Assembly: GCA_030044325.1 (NCBI GenBank)
Contig: JASHWA010000061.1
Location: forward strand, 1 to 8,532
DNA from: Bryobacteraceae bacterium
Lineage (GTDB): Bacteria > Acidobacteriota > Terriglobia > Bryobacterales > Bryobacteraceae
DNA length: 8,532 nucleotides
Direction: 5' to 3'
Part shown: one piece after another, positions 1 through 5,337 of the stretch
How the letters are laid out: each line of letters starts with the position of its first letter
How positions within the stretch are numbered: the stretch's first letter is position 1
Position numbers and translations under genes: made by a program
The notes under the pieces: model-generated
What the model saw: the letters and a program-made list of their open reading frames with translations, nothing else
Databases searched by the model: none
What the model was told of the DNA's origin: nothing

Positions 1-341
1 ACGAAAGGAATCGCGTTCATCAGGATGTTCACCCAATTCCCGCCGTTGTCTTTCTCATATTTCACCTTCACGCCCTTGTCCAGCATCAGCGTGGTGAAAT
101 CGTTGTAGTTGGGCGGAACGGTGGAGCGGAATTCGTCGCCGTTTTTGTACTTGCCGGTGATGTCGCCGGTCGAGCTGTTGATCAGCACCTGCTCGACCCT
201 CCCGTCCTTCATATCTTGCACGAGCGCCGAAAAGTCGGGCTGGCGTCCCTGCGGCTTGCTGCCTTTAAAGACGGCCCAGACCAGGACCACCAGGCACAGA
301 ATAATCAACCATAAAACTGCATTACGAACACTTGAATTCAT
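1..341 (-). CDS. ftsH: ATP-dependent zinc metalloprotease FtsH, N-terminal part
   Basis: FtsH is a membrane-anchored AAA+ protease that degrades misfolded membrane proteins and some regulators. Only the first 113 residues are in the window; the AAA+ ATPase and HExxH protease domains would lie beyond position 1. What is visible fits the family N-terminus: a short start (MNSSVRNAVLW), one hydrophobic membrane segment at about residues 7-25, then the periplasmic domain with the characteristic 'PDFSALVQDMKDGRVEQVLI' type stretch (about residues 35-54), 'STGDITGKYKNG' and 'FRSTVPPNYNDFTTLMLDKGV'. The ATG at 341-339 directly follows the tilS TAA at 344-342 with no gap. A GGGAG inside the last tilS codons serves as ribosome binding site, so the two genes are surely cotranscribed and probably translationally coupled. 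The call rests on the N-terminal domain alone plus the tilS-ftsH neighbourhood, which is common in bacteria. Confidence 0.9.
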   Translation of the reverse strand, partial: MNSSVRNAVLWLIILCLVVLVWAVFKGSKPQGRQPDFSALVQDMKDGRVEQVLINSSTGDITGKYKNGDEFRSTVPPNYNDFTTLMLDKGVKVKYEKDNGGNWVNILMNAIPF

Positions 342-1706
342 TTACATCTCCCGGCTGCAATCTAATGGATGCTGCCGCAACGTTTCCGATACATGCACCG
401 GCGCCCCGTCCGCAGGCCCGAACTCGCGCGCCCACACAATCCGCCCGTCATATTCGAGAACCGGCCATCCACGCCGGCGCCAAACCGGCACCCGGGCGCG
501 CTGGAACATCTCCTTAATCTTTTGATCGCGCGATTTTCCCACTCGACGGTAGTGGTCACCAGGTCTCCATCCGCGCAAGTATAGCGGCGCGGTCAGTTCC
601 ACCCTCAGGTTAACACACGGTTCCAGGCGGATTTCAGAGTTCCCGTCCGGGGCCGGATAAATCCCAGGGACGGTTACCTCCACCGCCGGAATCTGGCTCC
701 CGAATCCGGCTTCCTGGATCCTGACCATATCCATCGACCGGATCACCTCAACCCCCGGCAGCCGCAATCTCCCGTTTTTCATTGCGATGACGTTTTCCAC
801 GTGCTCGAACTCGATCCCGCGCAAGTCGCCCTTAACCTCTTCAATTCCCCTTCGAACCGCCCGCCGCGCCAAAGCCCGCGGCAGCGACCGCAGGTCGCCA
901 GTAAACAGATCGCGAAAAAAAGGGGACTGACCACTCTGTCCCCAACCCTCAACCCCCGCAACCGAAGACAGCGCATCTTCAGTGGACCGAGCGGTCAGTC
1001 CCCTTTTTTTCGCTACCTTGTTTAACTCCGAATCCCACAAACCCTCCTCCTCGAACGCCAGATCCGCCAGATTCGCCAGCGCATCCACAATCCGGGGATT
1101 CCACTCCCGCTGAAGCATCGGCATCAACTCATGCCGAATGCGATTCCGTGCAAACCGCCGGTCGCGATTCGTCGAATCCTCCCGCCACTCGATTCCCCGC
1201 GCCCGCAAATACTCCAACACCTCGCATCGCGTGACGCCGATCAGCGGCCGAATGAAGCCCTCGGTCACCGGAAGAACGCCCGCCAGTCCCGTCAATCCGG
1301 ACCCGCGCATGATTCGAAAAAGCACCGTTTCCGCCTGATCGTCGCGAGTATGCCCCAGCGCCACCCGATCCCCCGCGCCATCCCGAATCAATCCCAGAAA
1401 AAATTCCCGCCGCTCGCGCCGCGCCCGCTGCTCCAGGTTCCCGCGACCCTCCCCTGTAAAAGCCTCCGCACGATAAAACGGCAAATCCATCCGCGCCGCG
1501 ACCGCACCAACGAACCGCTCGTCTGCCTCCGACTCCTCGCCCCGCAATTTGTGATTGAAATGCGCCACACCCGCCACACTCACCCCGATTTCACGCAGCA
1601 CGTGCAACAGACAGACCGAATCCGCCCCACCCGAAACCGCCGCAATCACGCGGTCGCCGGACCCGAGCATCCGGTATCGCGAAACGGCCGCACGCACCCG
1701 ATCCAT
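342..1706 (-). CDS. tilS: tRNA(Ile)-lysidine synthetase TilS, with an in-frame repeat insert
   Basis: TilS attaches lysine to C34 of the CAU-anticodon tRNA-Ile using ATP, so that the tRNA reads AUA; it is normally essential. The 454-residue protein has the PP-loop SGGADS at residues 25-30, 'GVAHFNHKLRGEESEADE' after it, 'GHTRDDQAETVLFRIMRGSGLTGLAG' (lysidine synthetase signature), 'NRIRHELMPML', and a C-terminal TilS domain with 'LRGWRPGDHYRRVGKSRDQKIKEMF' and 'VWAREFGPADGAPV'. I chose the ATG at 1706 (MDRVRAAVSRYRML). The frame stays open to 1781, but that extension is translated repeat DNA. GAGGGAG lies rather far upstream of this ATG, and a GTG directly before it is an alternative. Residues 232-265 are encoded exactly by a 102-bp inverted-repeat element, between the catalytic domain and the 'LPRALARRAVRRGIEEVKGDLRGIEFEH' helix region, a place likely to tolerate insertion. 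ftsH follows immediately. I see no clear promoter upstream. Confidence 0.93.
   Translation of the reverse strand: MDRVRAAVSRYRMLGSGDRVIAAVSGGADSVCLLHVLREIGVSVAGVAHFNHKLRGEESEADERFVGAVAARMDLPFYRAEAFTGEGRGNLEQRARRERREFFLGLIRDGAGDRVALGHTRDDQAETVLFRIMRGSGLTGLAGVLPVTEGFIRPLIGVTRCEVLEYLRARGIEWREDSTNRDRRFARNRIRHELMPMLQREWNPRIVDALANLADLAFEEEGLWDSELNKVAKKRGLTARSTEDALSSVAGVEGWGQSGQSPFFRDLFTGDLRSLPRALARRAVRRGIEEVKGDLRGIEFEHVENVIAMKNGRLRLPGVEVIRSMDMVRIQEAGFGSQIPAVEVTVPGIYPAPDGNSEIRLEPCVNLRVELTAPLYLRGWRPGDHYRRVGKSRDQKIKEMFQRARVPVWRRRGWPVLEYDGRIVWAREFGPADGAPVHVSETLRQHPLDCSREM
912..1013. repeat. REP/BIME-like inverted-repeat element inside tilS
   Basis: Positions 912-932 and 993-1013 are perfect 21-bp inverted copies of each other, separated by 60 bp. 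Each arm reads GCG, seven A, then GGGGACTGACC. The whole element is 102 bp, that is exactly 34 codons, and base 1013 is the first base of a tilS codon, so it adds 34 residues (A-K-K-R-G-L-T ... S-P-F-F-R) without disturbing the frame. Smaller internal hairpins are visible: GGGGAC (922-927) with GTCCCC (938-943), GAAGA (964-968) with TCTTC (976-980), and GACC (985-988) with GGTC (993-996). This is the architecture of a pair of REP sequences in opposite orientation. I see no target-site duplication. The A-tract plus GGGGAC core recurs in the repeats flanking the RAYT gene, which suggests, but does not prove, a common origin. Confidence 0.8.
915..943 (-). terminator. Terminator-like hairpin within the tilS coding strand
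   Basis: Read on the minus strand, GGGGAC (943-938) can pair with GTCCCC (927-922) around a 10-base loop and is followed directly by seven T (921-915). This is the shape of an intrinsic terminator in the direction of tilS-ftsH transcription. The stem is only 6 bp and translating ribosomes would normally cover it, so it may be inactive. It is part of the 102-bp repeat element rather than a separate regulatory site. Confidence 0.3.
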
Positions 1707-1730
1707 CACGGTTTCATTCTCCCTCGTGGA

Positions 1731-1748
1731 GCACGCACTCGTGCGTGC
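1731..1748. repeat. Palindrome GCACGCAC-TC-GTGCGTGC
   Basis: An 8-bp perfect inverted repeat with a 2-base centre lies 25 bp upstream of the tilS start and just before the A-rich repeat cluster. It looks like a REP-type palindromic unit or a small hairpin; no T-tract follows it on either strand. Whether it is dispersed in the genome cannot be told from the window. Confidence 0.5.
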
Positions 1749-1752
1749 CGCG

Positions 1753-1790
1753 CCAAAAAACGGCCAAAAAAACGGGGCCAAAAAACGGGG
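1753..1790. repeat. Three tandem CCAAAAAA(A)CGG(GG) units
   Basis: Three short units follow each other: 1753-1763, 1764-1777 and 1778-1790, each CC, six or seven A, C, then two or four G. The last unit runs into the left direct repeat of the RAYT locus, so the cluster looks like a partial reduplication of the end of that repeat. It lies in the tilS-RAYT intergenic region. Confidence 0.6.
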
Positions 1791-1846
1791 ACAGGCTACC
1801 CTTTCACTTTTTTATGAGAGGATTCGGCGCCGGAGAGCACTCTGTT
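1780..1846 (+). repeat. Left direct repeat of the RAYT locus
   Basis: The core reads AAAAAACGGGGACAGGCTAC then CCTTTCAC and a T-rich run to 1814, matching 2537-2571 with a single substitution (T at 1808, C at 2565). The similarity continues at lower identity through GAGAGGATTCGGCGC and GAGAGCACTCTGTT up to 1846. On the opposite strand the core ends in CTGTCCCCG and six T, resembling the CAGTCCCC and seven T of the tilS element. Confidence 0.75.
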
Positions 1847-1851
1847 CCTGA

Positions 1852-2538
1852 ATGGGTCGTCTGGCTCGGTTCGTCGCGCCCGGCATCGCACACCACGTGG
1901 TGCAGCGAGGAAATCACCGGCAGGACGTTTTCTTTTTCAACGAAGACCGGCGCGTGTATCTCGCCGCACTCGCCGGGAACGCCGCACACTACGGCGTCCG
2001 GATCGCCGGCTATTGCATGATGAGCAACCACGTGCACGTCCTCGCCGTGCCCGAGCGCGAGGATTCGCTCGCAAAAGCCTTCGGCCGCGCGCATGCCGAC
2101 TACGCCCGCTGGCTCCACGTGCGCCATGGCCAGACCGGGCATCTTTGGCAGAATCGGTTTTACTCCTGCGCCCTCGACGCCGGACACTGCTGGGCCGCGC
2201 TCCGCTACATCGAGTGCAATCCCGTGCGAGCGAAGATCGCTGCGTTGGCGTGGACCTGGCCGTGGTCATCGGCGGCCGCTCACGTCGGCCAAGACCGCGG
2301 CAACCAGTGGCTCGATTGGGAGCAATGGAGCGTCTGTTGGACCCCGGAAAGCTGGAGACGCGCATTGCAAGCAAGCCCGCGCGAGGCCCTTTTCGAGGAG
2401 CGTTTACGGTTGGCCACACGAACCGGCCGGCCATTGGGAGCACCCGGATTCACGACATCGATGGAGCAAATCGCCAAGCGTCCGCTGGGTCCCGGCAAAC
2501 GCGGTCGAAAACCGCTCGCGCGAGCGGGCTCGGCATAA
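1852..2538 (+). CDS. REP-associated tyrosine transposase (RAYT, Y1/HUH family)
   Basis: The 228-residue protein is an IS200-like single-domain HUH endonuclease of the kind thought to move or maintain REP sequences by nicking single-stranded DNA. Family landmarks are in order: 'MGRLARFVAPGIAHHVVQRG' then 'NHRQDVFF' (residues 1-28), 'YCMMSNHVHVLAVP' (54-67) carrying the HUH motif H60-V-H62, the probable catalytic Tyr84 in 'HADYARWL', 'GHLWQNRFYSCALD' (96-109), 'ALRYIECNPVRA' (116-127) and 'WPWSSAAAHVG' (136-146). Key residues are present and the frame is open, so it may be active. The C-terminal tail is rich in Arg, Lys and Gly. The ATG at 1852 fits the family N-terminus, but I see no Shine-Dalgarno sequence. 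The gene lies divergent from tilS between two direct repeats and converges on a decayed RAYT copy. Confidence 0.93.
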   Translation: MGRLARFVAPGIAHHVVQRGNHRQDVFFFNEDRRVYLAALAGNAAHYGVRIAGYCMMSNHVHVLAVPEREDSLAKAFGRAHADYARWLHVRHGQTGHLWQNRFYSCALDAGHCWAALRYIECNPVRAKIAALAWTWPWSSAAAHVGQDRGNQWLDWEQWSVCWTPESWRRALQASPREALFEERLRLATRTGRPLGAPGFTTSMEQIAKRPLGPGKRGRKPLARAGSA

Positions 2539-2602
2539 AAAACGGGGACAGGCTACCCTTTCACCTTTTTAGAGAAGAATCAGCGCGGGCGAGCGCTCTG
2601 TT
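2537..2602 (+). repeat. Right direct repeat of the RAYT locus
   Basis: This is the second copy of the element at 1780-1846. It starts within the RAYT stop codon (TAA, 2536-2538) and has the same AAAAAACGGGGACAGGCTAC core, CCTTTCAC and T-run, then GAGAAGAATCAGCGC and GAGCGCTCTGTT. It is in the same orientation as the left copy. The intergenic DNA from 2603 to 2647 shows no further feature I can support. Confidence 0.75.
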
Positions 2603-2647
2603 GACGCGACTCGCACTATTGGGACACTCTTTCTCCGTCCATCAATT

Positions 2648-3045
2648 TTAAGCCGATTTTGCCAGTTCTTTCCCACCCTCGCGTCGCAACCGCCCAAGCT
2701 CCTCCTCCATTCTCGCCACGAACTCCTCGCCGCCGAACGGACGACCCCGTAGGTGCATGGCCGCAGCCGCTCGATCTCGCCTCCGCCAGCGGAGCCGCAC
2801 TCATCTCCGACCACGTCGCCCGGCCGCCGGCACCCTCCAAAAAACCCAATTCCAGCGACACCGAATTCGCCCCCGCGCAGGCCGGCGTGTACCGCCGCGC
2901 TCGACCAGCGGTAATTCTCGGTCCGTTCGACCATGCCCGCACGGCACGGTTTCTGCTCGACGTAGCGCAGCGCCGTCGCCAGATGCGCGCCGTCGAGCGG
3001 GCACGAATAAAACCGCCCCTGCCACACATGCCCGCCGCCCCACTC
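2648..3045 (-). pseudogene. Decayed RAYT transposase (5'-truncated, frameshifted)
   Basis: Only the C-terminal half of a RAYT can be read, and it uses all three minus-strand frames in turn. From about 3045 down: 'GHVWQGRFYSCPLD', 'LATALRYVEQKPCRAG' and 'YRWSSAAVHAG' in one frame; 'SLELGFLEGAGGRATWSEM' in a second; 'GEIERLRPCTYG' back in the first; then, after a shift near 2745 in a run of C, 'GRPFGGEEFVARMEEELGRL' and 'RREGGKELAKSA' ending at TAA 2650-2648. The N-terminal half with the HUH motif is absent: sequence upstream of 3045 does not resemble the family. It differs enough from the intact neighbour (for example PLD-GAHLATALRYVEQKP against ALD-AGHCWAALRYIECNP) to be an older, separate copy rather than a recent duplicate. 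It is non-functional as a transposase. Confidence 0.85.
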
Positions 3046-3109
3046 CCCACTAACCACTTCCTATTCAACAATCTGCATATTCCGCCGGCCAATCCCCTCC
3101 CCACCCCCG

Positions 3110-3118
3110 TGCTACACC
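3110..3118 (+). promoter_or_regulatory. Possible extended -10 for a leaderless transcript
   Basis: TGC followed by TACACC (3113-3118) lies exactly six bases before the ATG at 3125, so transcription would start at or next to the start codon. The hexamer matches TATAAT at only three positions and no -35 is seen. It is listed because the stronger site at 3874-3882 has the same geometry. Confidence 0.3.
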
Positions 3119-3124
3119 CTGGTC

Positions 3125-3835
3125 ATGAGTCCTTCTACTCGAGCCGAGATCAATCGGCACAACGCGCAACACTCCACCGGCCCCAAAACCGAGGAAGGCA
3201 AGCACCGCTCATCGCTCAACGCCCTCCGCCACGGCCTCACCAGCCACATCGTCGTCATGTACGGCGAGGACCTGGAAGCCTACCAGCGCCACCTCCGATC
3301 TTTCATCGACGAATACAAACCCCAAGGACCCACCGAATCCCAACTCGTCCAATCTCTCGCCGACACCGCCTGGCGCATCAATCGAGTCGTCGCCCTTGAA
3401 AACAACCTCATGATCGTCGGCAGCACCGATCTCGCCGTGTTCCCCGACCCTATCCCCCACGCCCTCACCACCGCCGCCATGCTCGACGACAAAACCCGCG
3501 CCCAAGCCTTGTCCAGCCTCAGCATCCACGGCCATCGCCTGCACCGCCAGTTCGAGCGCATCGTAAAACTCCTCCGCGAGCTCCAGTCCGGCCGCCGCGC
3601 AGCCGAGAAAGCGCAGCCCGCCAAAGCCGCCGCCGTTGTCCAAACACATGAAGAAAAAGCCACTGCCGCACATGGCTTCGTTTTGTCAAAATCCGAATTC
3701 GCCGGCCGGACGCATCCGATTGACGACGGCTCACTCGCGCCGGAAAGCCCCGGCGGTCACGCCGGGGTCGGAACGTCCACTTCCACGCACGGTCGGGACA
3801 TCGCCGCCGTAGAGGGGCATGCAACCGTGCGCTAA
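3125..3835 (+). CDS. Protein of unknown function, 'STGPKTEEGK ... NALRHGL' type
   Basis: I cannot assign a function. The 236-residue protein starts with a polar, basic N-terminus 'RAEINRHNAQHSTGPKTEEG' followed by 'KHRSSLNALRHGLTS' (about residues 6-40). I know this motif as recurring in many Acidobacteria proteins, often as several paralogs per genome. Residues 45-155 look mainly helical and charged ('EDLEAYQRHLRSFIDEYKP', 'ESQLVQSLADTAWRINRVVALENN', 'HRLHRQFERIVKLLRELQ'). A short 'HGFVLSKSEF' box follows at 183-192. The last 40 residues are Gly/Ser/His-rich, and a perfect hairpin in the DNA lies within them, so the C-terminus may have been altered. No signal peptide or membrane segment is visible. 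It stands between the RAYT remnants and the sugar kinase. No Shine-Dalgarno precedes the ATG; a weak extended -10 six bases upstream suggests a leaderless mRNA. Confidence 0.75.
   Translation: MSPSTRAEINRHNAQHSTGPKTEEGKHRSSLNALRHGLTSHIVVMYGEDLEAYQRHLRSFIDEYKPQGPTESQLVQSLADTAWRINRVVALENNLMIVGSTDLAVFPDPIPHALTTAAMLDDKTRAQALSSLSIHGHRLHRQFERIVKLLRELQSGRRAAEKAQPAKAAAVVQTHEEKATAAHGFVLSKSEFAGRTHPIDDGSLAPESPGGHAGVGTSTSTHGRDIAAVEGHATVR
3748..3767. repeat. Perfect 8-bp hairpin CCCCGGCG-GTCA-CGCCGGGG
   Basis: A GC-only stem of 8 bp with a 4-base loop lies inside the 3' end of the unknown-function gene, within its low-complexity tail. No T-run follows, so it is not a standard terminator. It could be a REP-like palindrome or simply a stable 3' structure. 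Confidence 0.5.
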
Positions 3836-3873
3836 ACGGCATCTCTTCAATGAACACACCGGACATGCATGAA

Positions 3874-3882
3874 TGCTATAAG
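3874..3882 (+). promoter_or_regulatory. Extended -10 promoter for the FGGY kinase gene
   Basis: TGC followed by TATAAG (3877-3882) matches the extended -10 pattern TGN-TATAAT at five of six hexamer positions. Transcription would start about seven bases later, at or next to the GTG at 3889. That GTG is in frame with the kinase and gives an N-terminus of normal family length, so the site also argues for that start. No -35 is evident, as is usual for extended -10 promoters. Confidence 0.5.
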
Positions 3883-3888
3883 AAAGTC

Positions 3889-5337
3889 GTGGCCGCCCCC
3901 TTCATCGCGACCCTCGATATCGGCAGCTCCTCCATCCGAGCGCTGCTGTTCGATTCCGAATCGCGCCAGGTGGAAGGCTACGGAGCGCGTCTGCCGTATC
4001 AACCTGCAACCACCCCCGACGGCGGCGTTGAAATCGATCCCGATCGTCTCACCGAGCTCACCATCGATTGTCTCGATGAGCTTCATCGCCAGGTTCACTC
4101 CGCCGGAATGAAAATCGCTGCCGTCGGCGGCTGCGCATTCTGGCACAGCTTTTTGGGCGCGGGCGGAAACGGGCGTCCCACGCTGCCGATTCTGCACTTG
4201 CTCGACACGCGCAGCGCCTCCGAAGTCCCGCGAGTGCCCGATGCTCATGCCCGCACCGGTTGCGTTCCGCATTCGAGCTACTGGCCCGCGAAGCTCCTGT
4301 GGCTCGCCAAAAACCGCGCGACCGAATTCGCCGCGACCCGCTTCTGGCTCTCGTTCCCGGAATATCTTTTCTATAAACTCTTCGGCCGCGCTCACGCATC
4401 TACGTCGATGGTTTCCGGCACCGGCCTCTGGAATCAAAACGCCAACGATTACGACGACGACACGCTCGCCCACTTGCAGCTCGACCGGCGCGCGCTCGCG
4501 CCGATTGCCGAGCTCGATCAGCCCGCCACCGGCCTCATGCCCGAATTCGCCCGGATGTGGCCGGCCTTCGACAAAATCCCGTGGTATCCGCTGCTCGGCG
4601 ACGGCGCCTGTGACTCCGTCGGGTCCGGAGCAATCGGCCCGGATCGCTTCGCACTCATGGTCGGCACCACCGGCGCGCTGCGAGCGACTATCGAAGCGCC
4701 GAAAATCGAAATTCCGCCGGGCCTGTTTTGCTACCGCCTCGACCGCAAGCGCTTCGTTCTCGGCGGCGCGCTTTCAAATGGCGGCGATATCTACGCTTGG
4801 ATGAAGCGCACGCTCGCGCTGCCCAAGGATCTCGAAGCGCGTCTTGAATCGGCCGCGCCCGGTGCGCACGGCCTCACGATTCTGCCGTTTTTCTCGGGCG
4901 AACGTTCGCCCTACTGGCGCAGCGATCTGCGCGCCGCAATCGTCGGGCTGTCGCTCTCCACCGAACCGTTTCAGATTCTCGAGGCCGCGCTCGAATCCGA
5001 CGCGCTGCGTTTTCGCGATCTTTATCAGATCCTGTGCGCGGGTCTCCGTCCGCCCGTGGAGGTTTTCGCCTCCGGCGGCGCTCTGCTCGGTTCGCCCGCC
5101 TGGACGCAGATGATGGCCGACGCGCTCGCGCGCCCGCTGACTGTGTGCACCGAACCGGAAGCCACCAGCCGCGGCGCCGCGCTGTGGGTGATGGAACAAA
5201 CCGGTGCGATCGCGGAGATCGCCGCGCTTCCCGCCTCCACCGGCGCGACTTTCAACCCCCGGCCGGAGCACGAACCGGTTTACGATCGCATGCTAAAGGA
5301 ACAGCACGCGCTCTATAGAAAGCTATATGAACCCTGA
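3889..5337 (+). CDS. FGGY-family carbohydrate kinase (gluconokinase/xylulokinase-like)
   Basis: The protein transfers phosphate from ATP to a sugar or sugar acid in the cytoplasm; the substrate cannot be read from sequence. The actin-like fold signature is complete. Numbering from the longer frame start at 3850: phosphate-1 loop DIGSSSIR at 23-30, 'CAFWHSFLGAG' at 95-105, catalytic-base region 'LGDGACDSVGSG' at 249-260 with probable base D251, phosphate-2 loop 'VGTTGALR' at 271-278, 'GERSPYWRSDLRAAIVGL' at 350-367, and adenosine-binding 'FASGGALLGSPAWTQMMAD' at 406-424. The LGDGAC...GSG style is closest to gluconokinase-type members. The frame is open from ATG 3850 (495 residues), but residues 1-13 of that version do not look like the family. 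I prefer GTG 3889 (482 residues) because of the extended -10 placed for a leaderless start there. The end overlaps the next gene by 11 bp, so the two form an operon. Confidence 0.9.
   Translation: MAAPFIATLDIGSSSIRALLFDSESRQVEGYGARLPYQPATTPDGGVEIDPDRLTELTIDCLDELHRQVHSAGMKIAAVGGCAFWHSFLGAGGNGRPTLPILHLLDTRSASEVPRVPDAHARTGCVPHSSYWPAKLLWLAKNRATEFAATRFWLSFPEYLFYKLFGRAHASTSMVSGTGLWNQNANDYDDDTLAHLQLDRRALAPIAELDQPATGLMPEFARMWPAFDKIPWYPLLGDGACDSVGSGAIGPDRFALMVGTTGALRATIEAPKIEIPPGLFCYRLDRKRFVLGGALSNGGDIYAWMKRTLALPKDLEARLESAAPGAHGLTILPFFSGERSPYWRSDLRAAIVGLSLSTEPFQILEAALESDALRFRDLYQILCAGLRPPVEVFASGGALLGSPAWTQMMADALARPLTVCTEPEATSRGAALWVMEQTGAIAEIAALPASTGATFNPRPEHEPVYDRMLKEQHALYRKLYEP

Larger units (their letters stand above)
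1780..2602 (+). mobile_element. RAYT locus flanked by direct repeats
   Basis: This unit consists of a left direct repeat (1780-1846), an intact REP-associated tyrosine transposase gene (1852-2538) and a right direct repeat (2537-2602). The first 35 bp of the two copies differ at one position; the remaining about 32 bp match at about 25 positions. The right copy begins inside the transposase stop codon, so the gene fits tightly between the repeats. RAYTs typically sit between REP sequences that they are thought to process. The arrangement here is direct, like IS200/IS605-type ends, rather than the terminal inverted repeats of DDE elements. Confidence 0.65.

Noticed and set aside
1707..1781. 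Extension of TilS to an ATG at 1781 (25 more residues)
   Set aside because: The added residues are translated from the palindrome and A-rich repeats; TilS relatives start close to the MDRV position.
912..1790. The repeats taken as a CRISPR array
   Set aside because: Repeats are few, inverted or in direct tandem without regular unique spacers, and no cas gene is present.
1131..1817. A 228-codon open frame on the plus strand opposite tilS
   Set aside because: It is antisense to the conserved TilS domains, has no family resemblance and is Pro/Arg/His-rich, as expected for a shadow frame in GC-rich DNA.
1937..2443. Long Arg/Ser-rich minus-strand frame within the RAYT gene
   Set aside because: It is a shadow of the clearly conserved transposase frame; its composition is biased and no motif is recognisable.
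2616..3104. A 162-codon minus-strand frame over the RAYT remnant taken as a gene of its own
   Set aside because: Only its middle part resembles RAYT; the homology jumps between three frames, so no single frame encodes a real protein.
3847..4473. A 208-codon minus-strand frame opposite the sugar kinase start
   Set aside because: It is antisense to conserved FGGY motifs, has no ribosome binding site and resembles no family I know.
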